Source of the DNA: JAQUTK01 sp963677415
Lineage (GTDB): Bacteria; Bacteroidota; Bacteroidia; Bacteroidales; JAQUTK01
DNA length: 64,000 nt
Direction: 5' to 3'
Assembly (NCBI GenBank): GCA_963677415.2
Contig: CAXXFJ010000039.1
Location: forward strand, 1 to 64,000
Below, piece by piece: positions 27,619 through 35,607 of the stretch. Both the position numbers and the translations under genes were made by a program. Under the pieces are notes generated by a model. It made no database searches. It was given only the letters and a program-made list of their open reading frames with translations, and was not told where the DNA came from. The first letter of the stretch is position 1. Each line of letters begins with the position of its first letter.

Positions 27619-29490
27619 ATGAAAACAAAAATCGTATTGCTACTCTTTCTATTACTGTATGCAGGAGTAGGTTATTCACAACGAAATATTACTCCTGCCA
27701 TTTATGATAAGTTGGCTCCACCTTCATCTATAGCAATGACAGGTTTTGCCGCTAATGCGCTGGATGCATCTTATCGCAACAGGATACTCGCTCAGGATGT
27801 GGACCGACTTATCGCTCCTTTTAATAACCGAACGGAAACAAGTATGTGGCAGAGTGAGTTTTGGGGCAAATGGATCACCTCTGCAATTCTAGCTTATCGA
27901 TATAAACCGGAACCTCAGCTAAAAATAATATTAGACCATGCAGTGACAGGACTGATTGCGACTCAGACTGCTGACGGTTATATAGGTAATTATACCCAAG
28001 ATAAACACCTTGAAGGCTGGGACATCTGGGGGCGCAAGTATTGCATGTTGGGGTTACTCTCTTATTATGATCTGACGCAGGACAAGAAAGTGTTGAAGTC
28101 TGCCGCCATGCTTGCTGATCATCTCATCAAAGAGCTATCGGACAAAAAAGTGTTATTGGTACTAAAAGGTGCCCATCGTGGAATGGCTGCTTCATCCATA
28201 TTGGAACCAATATGTCTGCTGTACTCCCGTACTGGTGATAAGAAATATCTCGACTTTGCACAAGAAATAGTACGGCAGTGGGAAACTCCCGACGGCCCAC
28301 AACTAATATCCAAATCGACCATTGATGTATCCAAACGCTTTCCAAAGACCACAAATTGGTTTAGCTGGGAACAGGGACAAAAAGCCTATGAGATGATGTC
28401 TTGCTATGAAGGATTGCTTGAATTATACCGGATAACAGGTAAGGAAGAATACAAGATAGCAGTGGAGAAAACATGGCAAAACATCCTGGATCAAGAGATT
28501 AATATTGTTGGCTCCGGTTCGGCTTCAGAGTGTTGGTTTGATGGAAAGGGGTTACAAACGATACATATTGGCCACTATCAGGAGACATGCGTCACTGCAA
28601 CCTGGATCAAATTCAGTCAACAACTGCTGCGACTTACGGGAGATGCCAAATATGCGGATGCGATCGAAACATCCTGGTACAATGCATTACTGGGTTCAAT
28701 GTTTGATGATGGTGCTGACTGGGCAAAATATTCTCCTTTGGAAGGACAACGGCTTCGCGGTAGTGAACAATGTGGAATGGGACTGAACTGCTGCGTGGCA
28801 AGTGGCCCCAGAGGATTATTTACATTGCCAATTTCTTCTGTTATGAGTGACAAAGAAGGTATTTCTATTAATTTCTTTACAGAAGGTAATTACCACTTAT
28901 TGACTCCGAAGGGTAATAAACTGGAAATGATACAGCAGACTGATTATCCTGTTTCGGGAGATATCTCTTTGAAGGTGGCACTCCAGAAGAAAGAGTCTAT
29001 GGTGATCCGTATACGTATTCCTCAGTGGAGTCAACGTACGGAACTTACCATTAATGGTGAGAATGTTAAGAGTATTGTGCCTGGTGAATATATTGAACTT
29101 TCACGTGAGTGGTCATCCGGTGATGCGATTCATCTTTCTCTGGATATGCGGGGAAGAACAGTCAGGATGGGTACTCTACCGGAAAACGTGGCAATCGTGC
29201 GTGGACCTATTGTACTTGCCCGGGATGCTAGACTTGGACTGCCTCCTGTGGATGCAACAATTCAACCTTTACCGGATAAGGAGGGTTTTGTGGATCTAAA
29301 ACCTGTCGGTTCCAATCAAGATGGATTAAGAATGACATTTAAGGCTTCCTTCATGCCTGAGTCCAATAAAGAGAGTGGTAGTACTCCGGTTGAGATCACT
29401 CTTTGCGACTATGCATCAGCTGGTAATACAATAGATGATCATTCTTGGTTCAGAGTTTGGTTTCCGCAATCTTTTGATACAAAAAAATAA
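27619..29490 (+). CDS. Beta-L-arabinofuranosidase-like glycosidase, GH127 (DUF1680) family
   Basis: 623 residues with a signal peptide (MKTKIVLLLFLLLYAGVGYS). An alpha/alpha barrel carries the family's zinc and nucleophile residues: E322 and C324 (QETCVT) and the pair C391-C392 (LNCCVASGPRG). In characterised GH127 enzymes a zinc-bound cysteine is the nucleophile. Beta-sandwich domains follow (IRIRIPQWS; RGPIVLARD). GH127 and the related GH146 family both remove beta-L-arabinofuranose, so family choice is approximate. It follows the GH88 gene at 41 bp and is surely co-transcribed. No sugar transporter gene is adjacent. Confidence 0.88.
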   Translation: MKTKIVLLLFLLLYAGVGYSQRNITPAIYDKLAPPSSIAMTGFAANALDASYRNRILAQDVDRLIAPFNNRTETSMWQSEFWGKWITSAILAYRYKPEPQLKIILDHAVTGLIATQTADGYIGNYTQDKHLEGWDIWGRKYCMLGLLSYYDLTQDKKVLKSAAMLADHLIKELSDKKVLLVLKGAHRGMAASSILEPICLLYSRTGDKKYLDFAQEIVRQWETPDGPQLISKSTIDVSKRFPKTTNWFSWEQGQKAYEMMSCYEGLLELYRITGKEEYKIAVEKTWQNILDQEINIVGSGSASECWFDGKGLQTIHIGHYQETCVTATWIKFSQQLLRLTGDAKYADAIETSWYNALLGSMFDDGADWAKYSPLEGQRLRGSEQCGMGLNCCVASGPRGLFTLPISSVMSDKEGISINFFTEGNYHLLTPKGNKLEMIQQTDYPVSGDISLKVALQKKESMVIRIRIPQWSQRTELTINGENVKSIVPGEYIELSREWSSGDAIHLSLDMRGRTVRMGTLPENVAIVRGPIVLARDARLGLPPVDATIQPLPDKEGFVDLKPVGSNQDGLRMTFKASFMPESNKESGSTPVEITLCDYASAGNTIDDHSWFRVWFPQSFDTKK

Positions 29491-29591
29491 TAATTTAACA
29501 GGGATTTACGCATATAGATACCATTTATAAAGTAGCGCGCAATTTCAAAAAGAAAACAATATGGTTAGTATCATTCAAATGATTAAATCAT

Positions 29592-29599
29592 TACTTTTG
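29592..29599 (+). promoter_or_regulatory. Bacteroides -7 promoter box (TACTTTTG)
   Basis: Exact TAnnTTTG match 63 bp upstream of the alanine dehydrogenase ATG. Confidence 0.4.
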
Positions 29600-29662
29600 A
29601 TCCTGTTTTTGAAGTAGTTTTCTGTTTAAGTTTTCTCAAATTACAAATTAAATCTTATTGTT

Positions 29663-30757
29663 ATGATTATCGGTGTACCTAAAGAAATTAAGAACAATGA
29701 AAACCGTGTGGGAATGACCCCTGCTGGCACTAAAGAATTAGTGAAACATGGTCATACAGTTTATATTCAACATACGGCAGGTGAGAATAGCGGCTTTTCT
29801 GATGATGAGTATACCGCAATGGGTGCAAAAATTCTTCCCACCATTGAGGATGTTTACCAAATTGCGGATATGATAGTCAAAGTGAAAGAACCGGTTGAAC
29901 CCGAATATGATTTAATTAGGGAGAATCAGCTGGTATTTACTTACTTTCATTTTGCTAGCGATGAAAAACTTTTGCATGCTATGATTAAAAGTAAAGCAAT
30001 TTGCCTTGCCTACGAAACCGTTCGGGACAAACAGGGTGAATTACCCTTGCTTATTCCAATGTCAGAGGTAGCCGGAAGAATGGCCATTCATGAAGGTGCT
30101 CGTTTTCTAGAAAAACCACAGGGTGGAAAAGGTGTTCTGATCGGTGGAGTACCGGGAGTGAAACCGGCAAAAGTTCTTGTTCTTGGTGGTGGTGTTGTAG
30201 GCTATAATGCTGCACTGACAGCTGCCGGCATGGGTGCCGATGTTGTTTTGACAGATATCTCTCTTCCCCGTTTACGTTACCTGAGTGAAGTTCTTCCACC
30301 GAATGTAAAAACACTTTATTCTTCCTCTTATAATATAGAAAAGGAATTGCCTGATACCGATCTGGTTATCGGTTCGGTGTTGATTCCCGGAGCCAAAGCA
30401 CCTCATCTGATTACAAAAGAGATGATCAAGCTTCTGAAAAAGGGCAGTGTTCTTGTGGATGTCGCAATTGATCAGGGAGGATGTTTTGAAACTTCTCACC
30501 CAACCACACATACTGATCCTGTATTCATTGTGGATGGTATCGTTCATTACTGTGTAGCAAATATCCCTGGTGCTGTTGCTTATACTTCTACATTAGCGCT
30601 TACCAATGCTACTTTGCCTTATACAATTCTATTGGCAAATAAAGGTTGGGAAGAAGCGTGTGCGCAAGATCAGGGTTTGAAATCCGGACTGAATGTTGTG
30701 AATGGTAAAATCGTTTTTCCTGCTGTGGCAGAAGCTTTCGGTTTGGAATGTGACTGA
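29663..30757 (+). CDS. ald: Alanine dehydrogenase
   Basis: 364 residues, the usual length. It converts L-alanine to pyruvate and ammonia with NAD. The N-terminus MIIGVPKEIKNNENRVGMTP holds the pyruvate-binding Arg. The NAD-binding glycine motif is VLVLGGGVVGYNAA, and the active-site segments FTYFHFASDE and VDVAIDQGGCFETS are conserved, as is VANIPGAVAYTSTLALTNAT. The gene stands alone between the GH127 gene and a strong two-way terminator. It probably links amino-acid nitrogen with central carbon metabolism. Confidence 0.96.
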   Translation: MIIGVPKEIKNNENRVGMTPAGTKELVKHGHTVYIQHTAGENSGFSDDEYTAMGAKILPTIEDVYQIADMIVKVKEPVEPEYDLIRENQLVFTYFHFASDEKLLHAMIKSKAICLAYETVRDKQGELPLLIPMSEVAGRMAIHEGARFLEKPQGGKGVLIGGVPGVKPAKVLVLGGGVVGYNAALTAAGMGADVVLTDISLPRLRYLSEVLPPNVKTLYSSSYNIEKELPDTDLVIGSVLIPGAKAPHLITKEMIKLLKKGSVLVDVAIDQGGCFETSHPTTHTDPVFIVDGIVHYCVANIPGAVAYTSTLALTNATLPYTILLANKGWEEACAQDQGLKSGLNVVNGKIVFPAVAEAFGLECD

Positions 30758-30863
30758 TTATATGATTATTGTTTGAGTGATTTCAACTCTTATCGATAAC
30801 AAAATAAAGTTCATAGGATACTATCTGCTTATTTTAGAAAGGAGAAAAGTAAAAATTAAGAAT

Positions 30864-30905
30864 ATAATAAAAGGCTGTCACATTTCTGAGACAGCCTTTT
30901 ATTAT
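30864..30905. terminator. Bidirectional intrinsic terminator
   Basis: A perfect 16-bp stem, ATAATAAAAGGCTGTC (30864-30879) against 30890-30905, with a 10-base loop. The A/T flanks give T runs in both directions. It ends both ald and the convergent DUF1080 gene. Confidence 0.9.
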
Positions 30906-30920
30906 ACTATAGAATACTAA

Positions 30921-31688
30921 TTACTCAATGACTCTGATTTTGATATTGCGATAATAAACATCATTTCCATGATCTTGTAATCCAATATAACCGTTTTTAT
31001 CTTTACCACCGATATTAATAAACGTTTCTACACCTTTAAACTTGCATTCTGAAACCATCTTCTTCCAATCATCTGTCCACAAATGGTATTCAACTACATT
31101 TTCACCATTTTGTTTGTGAACCACTGTTCCTTGATACACAAGGACACCACCAGTGTTCCATTCACCAAAAGGCTTCGCATTTTGAGGTTTAGCTGGAATC
31201 ATATCATACAATGAAGCAGCTTTTCTATTTCCATCTTTTCCAAGCAATGCATCCGGATGGTTTGCATTGTCAAGAATCTGATATTCAGGAGCAGATTTAT
31301 AGATAGGTTCTCCTTCTACCTCTTGTGCCAAATAGAATACACCACTGTTTGCACCTTTGGTTACTTTGTATTCGAAAGATAATTCAAAATTCTTAAACTT
31401 CTGATCAAAGATAATATCACCACCATCCTTTGCTCCTGCTTCACCGTTACCTGATCCGTTGATCTTGAGGCAACCATCTTCAATAGTCCAGGCAGTTGGC
31501 ATATCAGCACGATTATATCCTCTCCATCCTTTAAGTGAAGTTCCATCAAACAGAGTGATCCATCCGTCGTCAGTTTTAACTGAATCGACAGCTGTTCCTG
31601 CTTCTGCTTTCTCTTGTTTAGCAGATGAGCTACATGATGTAGATGCTAAAATCATCATAGCGCTGAATAAATAAAAAACTCGTTTCAT
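30921..31688 (-). CDS. DUF1080 (3-keto-disaccharide hydrolase-like) lipoprotein
   Basis: 255 residues with a lipobox (ILASTSCSS). The DUF1080 beta-sandwich is clear: DDGWITLFDGTSLKGWRGYN near the start, KGANSGVFYLAQEVEG, and PEYQILDNANHPDA. Members have been shown to cleave 3-keto-glycosides, giving the fold its newer name. It follows the oxidoreductase gene by 26 bp on the same strand. Such a pair is consistent with a route in which a Gfo/Idh/MocA enzyme makes the 3-keto sugar and this lipoprotein cleaves it. The substrate is unknown. Confidence 0.88.
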   Translation of the reverse strand: MKRVFYLFSAMMILASTSCSSSAKQEKAEAGTAVDSVKTDDGWITLFDGTSLKGWRGYNRADMPTAWTIEDGCLKINGSGNGEAGAKDGGDIIFDQKFKNFELSFEYKVTKGANSGVFYLAQEVEGEPIYKSAPEYQILDNANHPDALLGKDGNRKAASLYDMIPAKPQNAKPFGEWNTGGVLVYQGTVVHKQNGENVVEYHLWTDDWKKMVSECKFKGVETFINIGGKDKNGYIGLQDHGNDVYYRNIKIRVIE

Positions 31689-31714
31689 AATTAATTATAT
31701 TTGTTGTTTGTAAA

Positions 31715-33187
31715 TTATTTCGGCATATCACAAAGTTTCCATCCGTCGCGATACTCATGTTTGATCAACTTGGAAGCAAACTCTTTGGCATTAATCGGGT
31801 CCGTATAGGTCTTATTGAAAGTAGGATGTCCATTATGTATTGAGAAACCATCTTCTTTCATGATCTTGATCGTTTCATTATCACCAATATTGGTAAACTG
31901 CATGTTCTCACCATCCCATTCCAGGATACGGTTCAATGATTGCAGACGTACACCAAGTACTCCCATTACTACCATTTCATTAAACGGACATGCTTCGCTG
32001 AATTGTGAAGCGGTTGGAACACGATTAGCTGCACTTTCTTTACATGCACGTACCCAATCCATTTCATGAGAAGTCTCAATCTTACGCATTGTAGTAGGAG
32101 CCGGCAATGCTCTTCCTGATAGTAAATATGGATTGACACCATAGCAACCACAGATCAAAGTATCTTTCGTACCATAGAAGATAGCACATCCACCCGAATC
32201 ATTCAATTCTTTTCCAACAGGTAATCCTTGTGGAAGAGGAGGTCTTAATCCACCATCATACCATGTTACTTCAACTTGAGGAAGAGCTAACTTCGTCATA
32301 TTATCACGAGCCGGAAATGTATATTTTACTATTTCAGCATTTGGAGCACAGTCTGTAAGTAAAGTCGTAGAACTAGCCTGTACACTGATTGGGAAACCTA
32401 GTTTTAAAGATTTGAATATGGGCTGCATGATATGACAAGCCATGTCACCAAGAGCACCAGTACCGAAATCCCACCATCCGCGCCAGTTCCACGGGTGATA
32501 GATTGAGTTATAAGGACGAGTGGGTGCCGGCCCGAGGAAAAGATCCCAATCCAAAGTCTTAGGTACCTTATCTTCTTTAGTTGGACGAGGAAGACCCTGC
32601 GGCCAGATAGGACGATCTGTAAATGTATCAACCTTTGTGACTTCACCAATCATTCCACTCCAGATAGCTTCGCAAGTCTGACGTACTCCGTCTCCTGATG
32701 AGCCCTGGTTACCCATCTGAGTAGCCAACTGATATTTACTAGCTAATTTACCAAGCAGACGAGATTCATAGACAGTGTGAGTCAACGGTTTTTGAACATA
32801 CACATGTTTTCCCATTAGCATTGCTTCTGAAGCAATAATTGCATGGGTATGATCCGCAGTTGCAACAACGACAGCATCGATAGACTTGCCCATCTCTTCG
32901 TACATCTTGCGGAAATCATAATAGCGTTTTGCTTGAGGATATGCCTCAAATGTTCCTTTTGCGTAACTCCAGTCTACATCGGCAAGTGCCACGATGTTCT
33001 GAGATTTCAGGTTACCAAGGTTAGAAGCTCCCATACCACCGACACCGACAGCTGCAATGTTCAGCTTATCACTGGGAGCTATATGACCCAACTTGCTTCC
33101 CATAACGATGCTAGGTACAACCGTGAGACCGATTGCAGCAGTCGCACTTTTTTGAAGAAATGATCTTCTTGAAAATTTGTTTGCCAT
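31715..33187 (-). CDS. Tat-exported Gfo/Idh/MocA-family oxidoreductase
   Basis: 490 residues. The N-terminus has a twin-arginine signal (FSRRSFLQKSATAAIGLTVV), so the protein is exported folded, probably with its NAD(P) cofactor. The Rossmann motif is LNIAAVGVGGMG, and the family motif HVYVQKPLTHTVYE contains the Lys-Pro that positions the substrate. A Bacteroidetes-type C-terminal domain follows (HPWNWRGWWDFGTGALGDMACH). These enzymes oxidise or reduce sugars, often at C3. It is followed by the DUF1080 gene, which supports a 3-keto-sugar role. A -7 box lies 37 bp upstream. Confidence 0.9.
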   Translation of the reverse strand: MANKFSRRSFLQKSATAAIGLTVVPSIVMGSKLGHIAPSDKLNIAAVGVGGMGASNLGNLKSQNIVALADVDWSYAKGTFEAYPQAKRYYDFRKMYEEMGKSIDAVVVATADHTHAIIASEAMLMGKHVYVQKPLTHTVYESRLLGKLASKYQLATQMGNQGSSGDGVRQTCEAIWSGMIGEVTKVDTFTDRPIWPQGLPRPTKEDKVPKTLDWDLFLGPAPTRPYNSIYHPWNWRGWWDFGTGALGDMACHIMQPIFKSLKLGFPISVQASSTTLLTDCAPNAEIVKYTFPARDNMTKLALPQVEVTWYDGGLRPPLPQGLPVGKELNDSGGCAIFYGTKDTLICGCYGVNPYLLSGRALPAPTTMRKIETSHEMDWVRACKESAANRVPTASQFSEACPFNEMVVMGVLGVRLQSLNRILEWDGENMQFTNIGDNETIKIMKEDGFSIHNGHPTFNKTYTDPINAKEFASKLIKHEYRDGWKLCDMPK

Positions 33188-33224
33188 GAAAAATTGATTT
33201 AATAGGTTCGAAAATTTATGACGT

Positions 33225-33232
33225 CAAATATA
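33225..33232 (-). promoter_or_regulatory. Bacteroides -7 promoter box (TATATTTG)
   Basis: Exact TAnnTTTG match 37 bp upstream of the Gfo/Idh/MocA gene start. Confidence 0.55.
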
Positions 33233-33363
33233 CTGTTTCTTGATGAAACCAACGCCTATTAATTGTAATTATTTTTATTTATTACAACTGTTTAATACTA
33301 GACGAGAATATCCTCTCTTCCCTTTTTGTTTATCTCTTTAGTGTACGGATCGAAAAAATGCTA

Positions 33364-33371
33364 TATCTTTG
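33364..33371 (+). promoter_or_regulatory. Bacteroides -7 promoter box (TATCTTTG)
   Basis: Exact TAnnTTTG match 40 bp upstream of the carboxynorspermidine dehydrogenase ATG. Confidence 0.55.
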
Positions 33372-33411
33372 TCCTGCTTTACAAAAAACATTACTAATAT
33401 AGATTAAAGGA

Positions 33412-34605
33412 ATGGGAAAAGTTCTTATCATTGGTGCCGGTGGTGTCGGCAGCGTAGTAGCACATAAAGTGGCACAAAACCCGGAAGTTTTCAAGGAAAT
33501 AGTATTGGCAAGCCGTACAAAGTCTAAGTGTGATACAATTGCGGCAGCCATTGGCGGCAACCGCATTATCACTGATCAGGTGGATGCCGATCAGGTGGAA
33601 GAGCTTGTAGCTTTATTTGCGAAACACAAACCTGACATTGTTATCAATGTTGCTCTGCCTTATCAGGATCTTACCATCATGGACGCCTGTCTGATTGCCG
33701 GAATAAACTATCTGGACACGGCCAACTATGAACCACGTGATGAAGCTCATTTTGAATACAGCTGGCAATGGGCCTATCAGGAACGCTTTAAACAAGCGGG
33801 ACTGACTGCAATACTTGGGTGTGGTTTTGATCCCGGTGTAAGTGGAATATATACCGCATATGCTGCCAAACATTACTTCGATGAAATGCATTACCTGGAT
33901 ATTGTAGATTGCAATGCCGGTGATCACGGTAAAGCTTTTGCTACAAACTTCAATCCGGAAATCAATATTCGTGAAGTAACGCAGAAAGGAAAATATTACA
34001 AAGATGGTCAATGGGTAGTCACTGAACCACATGAGATTCACCAACCCCTTACCTACCCCAATATTGGTCCACGTGAATCATATGTAATCTATCACGAAGA
34101 GTTGGAATCTCTGACAAAAAACTTTCCTACAATTAAGCAGGCACGTTTCTGGATGACTTTTGGTCAGGAATACCTTACTCACTTGCGTGTAATTCAGAAT
34201 ATTGGCATGGCTCGTATTGATGAAGTTGAATATAACGGAGTGAAAATTGTTCCAATTCAGTTTCTTAAAGCTGTGCTTCCGGATCCGGGTGATCTTGGAA
34301 AGAATTACCACGGTGAAACATCTATCGGATGCCGTATCCGCGGTATCAAAGAGGGTAAAGAACTTACTTACTACGTGTATAACAACTGTAGTCACGAAGC
34401 AGCGTTCAAGGAAACCGGAGCTCAGGGTGTCAGTTACACAACCGGTGTACCTGCTATGATTGGTGCAATGATGTTTCTAACAGGAAAGTGGAAGAAACCC
34501 GGTGTGTTTAATGTAGAAGAGTTTGATCCGGATCCATTTATGGTAGAACTGAACAAACAGGGTCTTCCCTGGCATGAAGTGTTTAACAAAGATCTTGAAT
34601 TGTAA
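33412..34605 (+). CDS. Carboxynorspermidine dehydrogenase (saccharopine dehydrogenase family)
   Basis: 397 residues of the saccharopine dehydrogenase family, closest by eye to carboxynorspermidine/carboxyspermidine dehydrogenases. These join aspartate semialdehyde to a diamine with NADPH, in the alternative spermidine pathway used by gut Bacteroidetes. The Rossmann motif is VLIIGAGGVGSVVAHK. Other conserved blocks are YLDTANYEPRDEAHFEYSWQ, LGCGFDPGVSGIYTAYA and NYHGETSIGCRIRG. It heads a three-gene run with a thioredoxin-like gene 2 bp downstream and a CcdA-like permease. The partner decarboxylase is not in this window. Confidence 0.9.
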   Translation: MGKVLIIGAGGVGSVVAHKVAQNPEVFKEIVLASRTKSKCDTIAAAIGGNRIITDQVDADQVEELVALFAKHKPDIVINVALPYQDLTIMDACLIAGINYLDTANYEPRDEAHFEYSWQWAYQERFKQAGLTAILGCGFDPGVSGIYTAYAAKHYFDEMHYLDIVDCNAGDHGKAFATNFNPEINIREVTQKGKYYKDGQWVVTEPHEIHQPLTYPNIGPRESYVIYHEELESLTKNFPTIKQARFWMTFGQEYLTHLRVIQNIGMARIDEVEYNGVKIVPIQFLKAVLPDPGDLGKNYHGETSIGCRIRGIKEGKELTYYVYNNCSHEAAFKETGAQGVSYTTGVPAMIGAMMFLTGKWKKPGVFNVEEFDPDPFMVELNKQGLPWHEVFNKDLEL

Positions 34606-34607
34606 GA

Positions 34608-34871
34608 ATGGAGATTAAAGTATTGGCTACAAAAGGGTGTGCGAATTGCCACGCATTTTATGAAACAGTACGAAAAGCTGTCGCTGAACTTCAGTTGGAT
34701 GCTACAGTTACAAAAGTGGATGATATAATGGGGATTCTCTCGTATGGAATATCTAGAATCCCTGGTCTTGTAGTGAATGAAAAAATAATACATTACGGCA
34801 GTTATCTTTCTTTGAAAGAGACAAAAGAACTGTTAGCTAAACAAATCCAAGCAACTGATGAATTGGCTTGA
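34608..34871 (+). CDS. Small thioredoxin-fold protein
   Basis: 87 residues, one thioredoxin fold of the small redox-active kind (MTH895-like). The redox motif CANC is at residues 12-15 (KGCANCHAF), and the cis-proline region is RIPGLVVNEK. No signal peptide is present, so it is cytoplasmic. It starts 2 bp after the upstream stop and overlaps the permease gene by 14 bp. It probably passes electrons to or from that CcdA-like membrane protein. Confidence 0.85.
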   Translation: MEIKVLATKGCANCHAFYETVRKAVAELQLDATVTKVDDIMGILSYGISRIPGLVVNEKIIHYGSYLSLKETKELLAKQIQATDELA

Positions 34872-35574
34872 GTCACTAATCAATAATGGTCAGACTCCTT
34901 GGGTTACCGCAGCCCTCCTCGGGTTTATAAATGCAGTAAGCCACTGTCTTCTTGCGACTAATATTGCCGCAATTTGTTTCATTACTAAAGAGATGAAATC
35001 TCCCCGAAAAGTTTTTATGAGTGGGATTTATTATCTTTTGGGGCGTACTTTCACTTATGTGACTCTTGCCTTTATTGTATTGAGCATAATACAGAGAGGC
35101 TCAAATTTGGATATTATTCAAGAAGTAATGGGACATTACGGCGACATGTTAATCGGTCCATTATTACTTCTGGCCGGTGTAATCATGCTTTTTGCAGACC
35201 GTATCAATCTTCCTTCTGTAAATATCGGTGTGAGTCATAAATTTGAGGTTTGGGCCAGAAACAGTTATTTCGGTTCTTTTCTAATGGGAATGGTGCTGGC
35301 ATTAGCATTTTGTCCCACGAGTGCCTTTTTATTCTTCGGAATGCTAATACCTCTCTCCGCCTCTTCTTCTGAAGGACTCTTTTTGCCTCTTGTATTTGCC
35401 ATTACTACAGCTCTTCCGGTAGTAGTTGCCATCTGGGTCTTAGTAAATAGCTATTCTAAACTAAATAGTTTCTTTGATAAAATGCAGCTTGCCGGTAAAT
35501 GGTTTCGCATTACCGTAAGCTGCATCCTTATTTTGACGGCATTATTTTTACTTTTCGCCCACCACGAACATTAA
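34858..35574 (+). CDS. CcdA/DsbD-like membrane permease (ArsG-type annotation in databases)
   Basis: 238 residues with six to seven membrane segments. The two conserved cysteines of CcdA/DsbD-type electron carriers are present (AVSHCLLATN and LAFCPTSAFLFFG). Such proteins move electrons from cytoplasmic thioredoxin across the inner membrane. Some relatives are labelled as aromatic arsenical efflux permeases. The overlap with the small thioredoxin gene strongly favours a thiol redox pair. Why it travels with a polyamine gene is unclear; simple operon sharing is possible. Confidence 0.8.
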   Translation: MNWLESLINNGQTPWVTAALLGFINAVSHCLLATNIAAICFITKEMKSPRKVFMSGIYYLLGRTFTYVTLAFIVLSIIQRGSNLDIIQEVMGHYGDMLIGPLLLLAGVIMLFADRINLPSVNIGVSHKFEVWARNSYFGSFLMGMVLALAFCPTSAFLFFGMLIPLSASSSEGLFLPLVFAITTALPVVVAIWVLVNSYSKLNSFFDKMQLAGKWFRITVSCILILTALFLLFAHHEH

Positions 35575-35607
35575 CAGGTGGGTGAAGACGAGCTGCCGTT
35601 CCTCTTA

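Noticed and set aside
29561..29617. Possible 18-residue leader peptide before ald
   Set aside because: Short, low-complexity and overlapping the -7 box candidate. Nothing supports translation.
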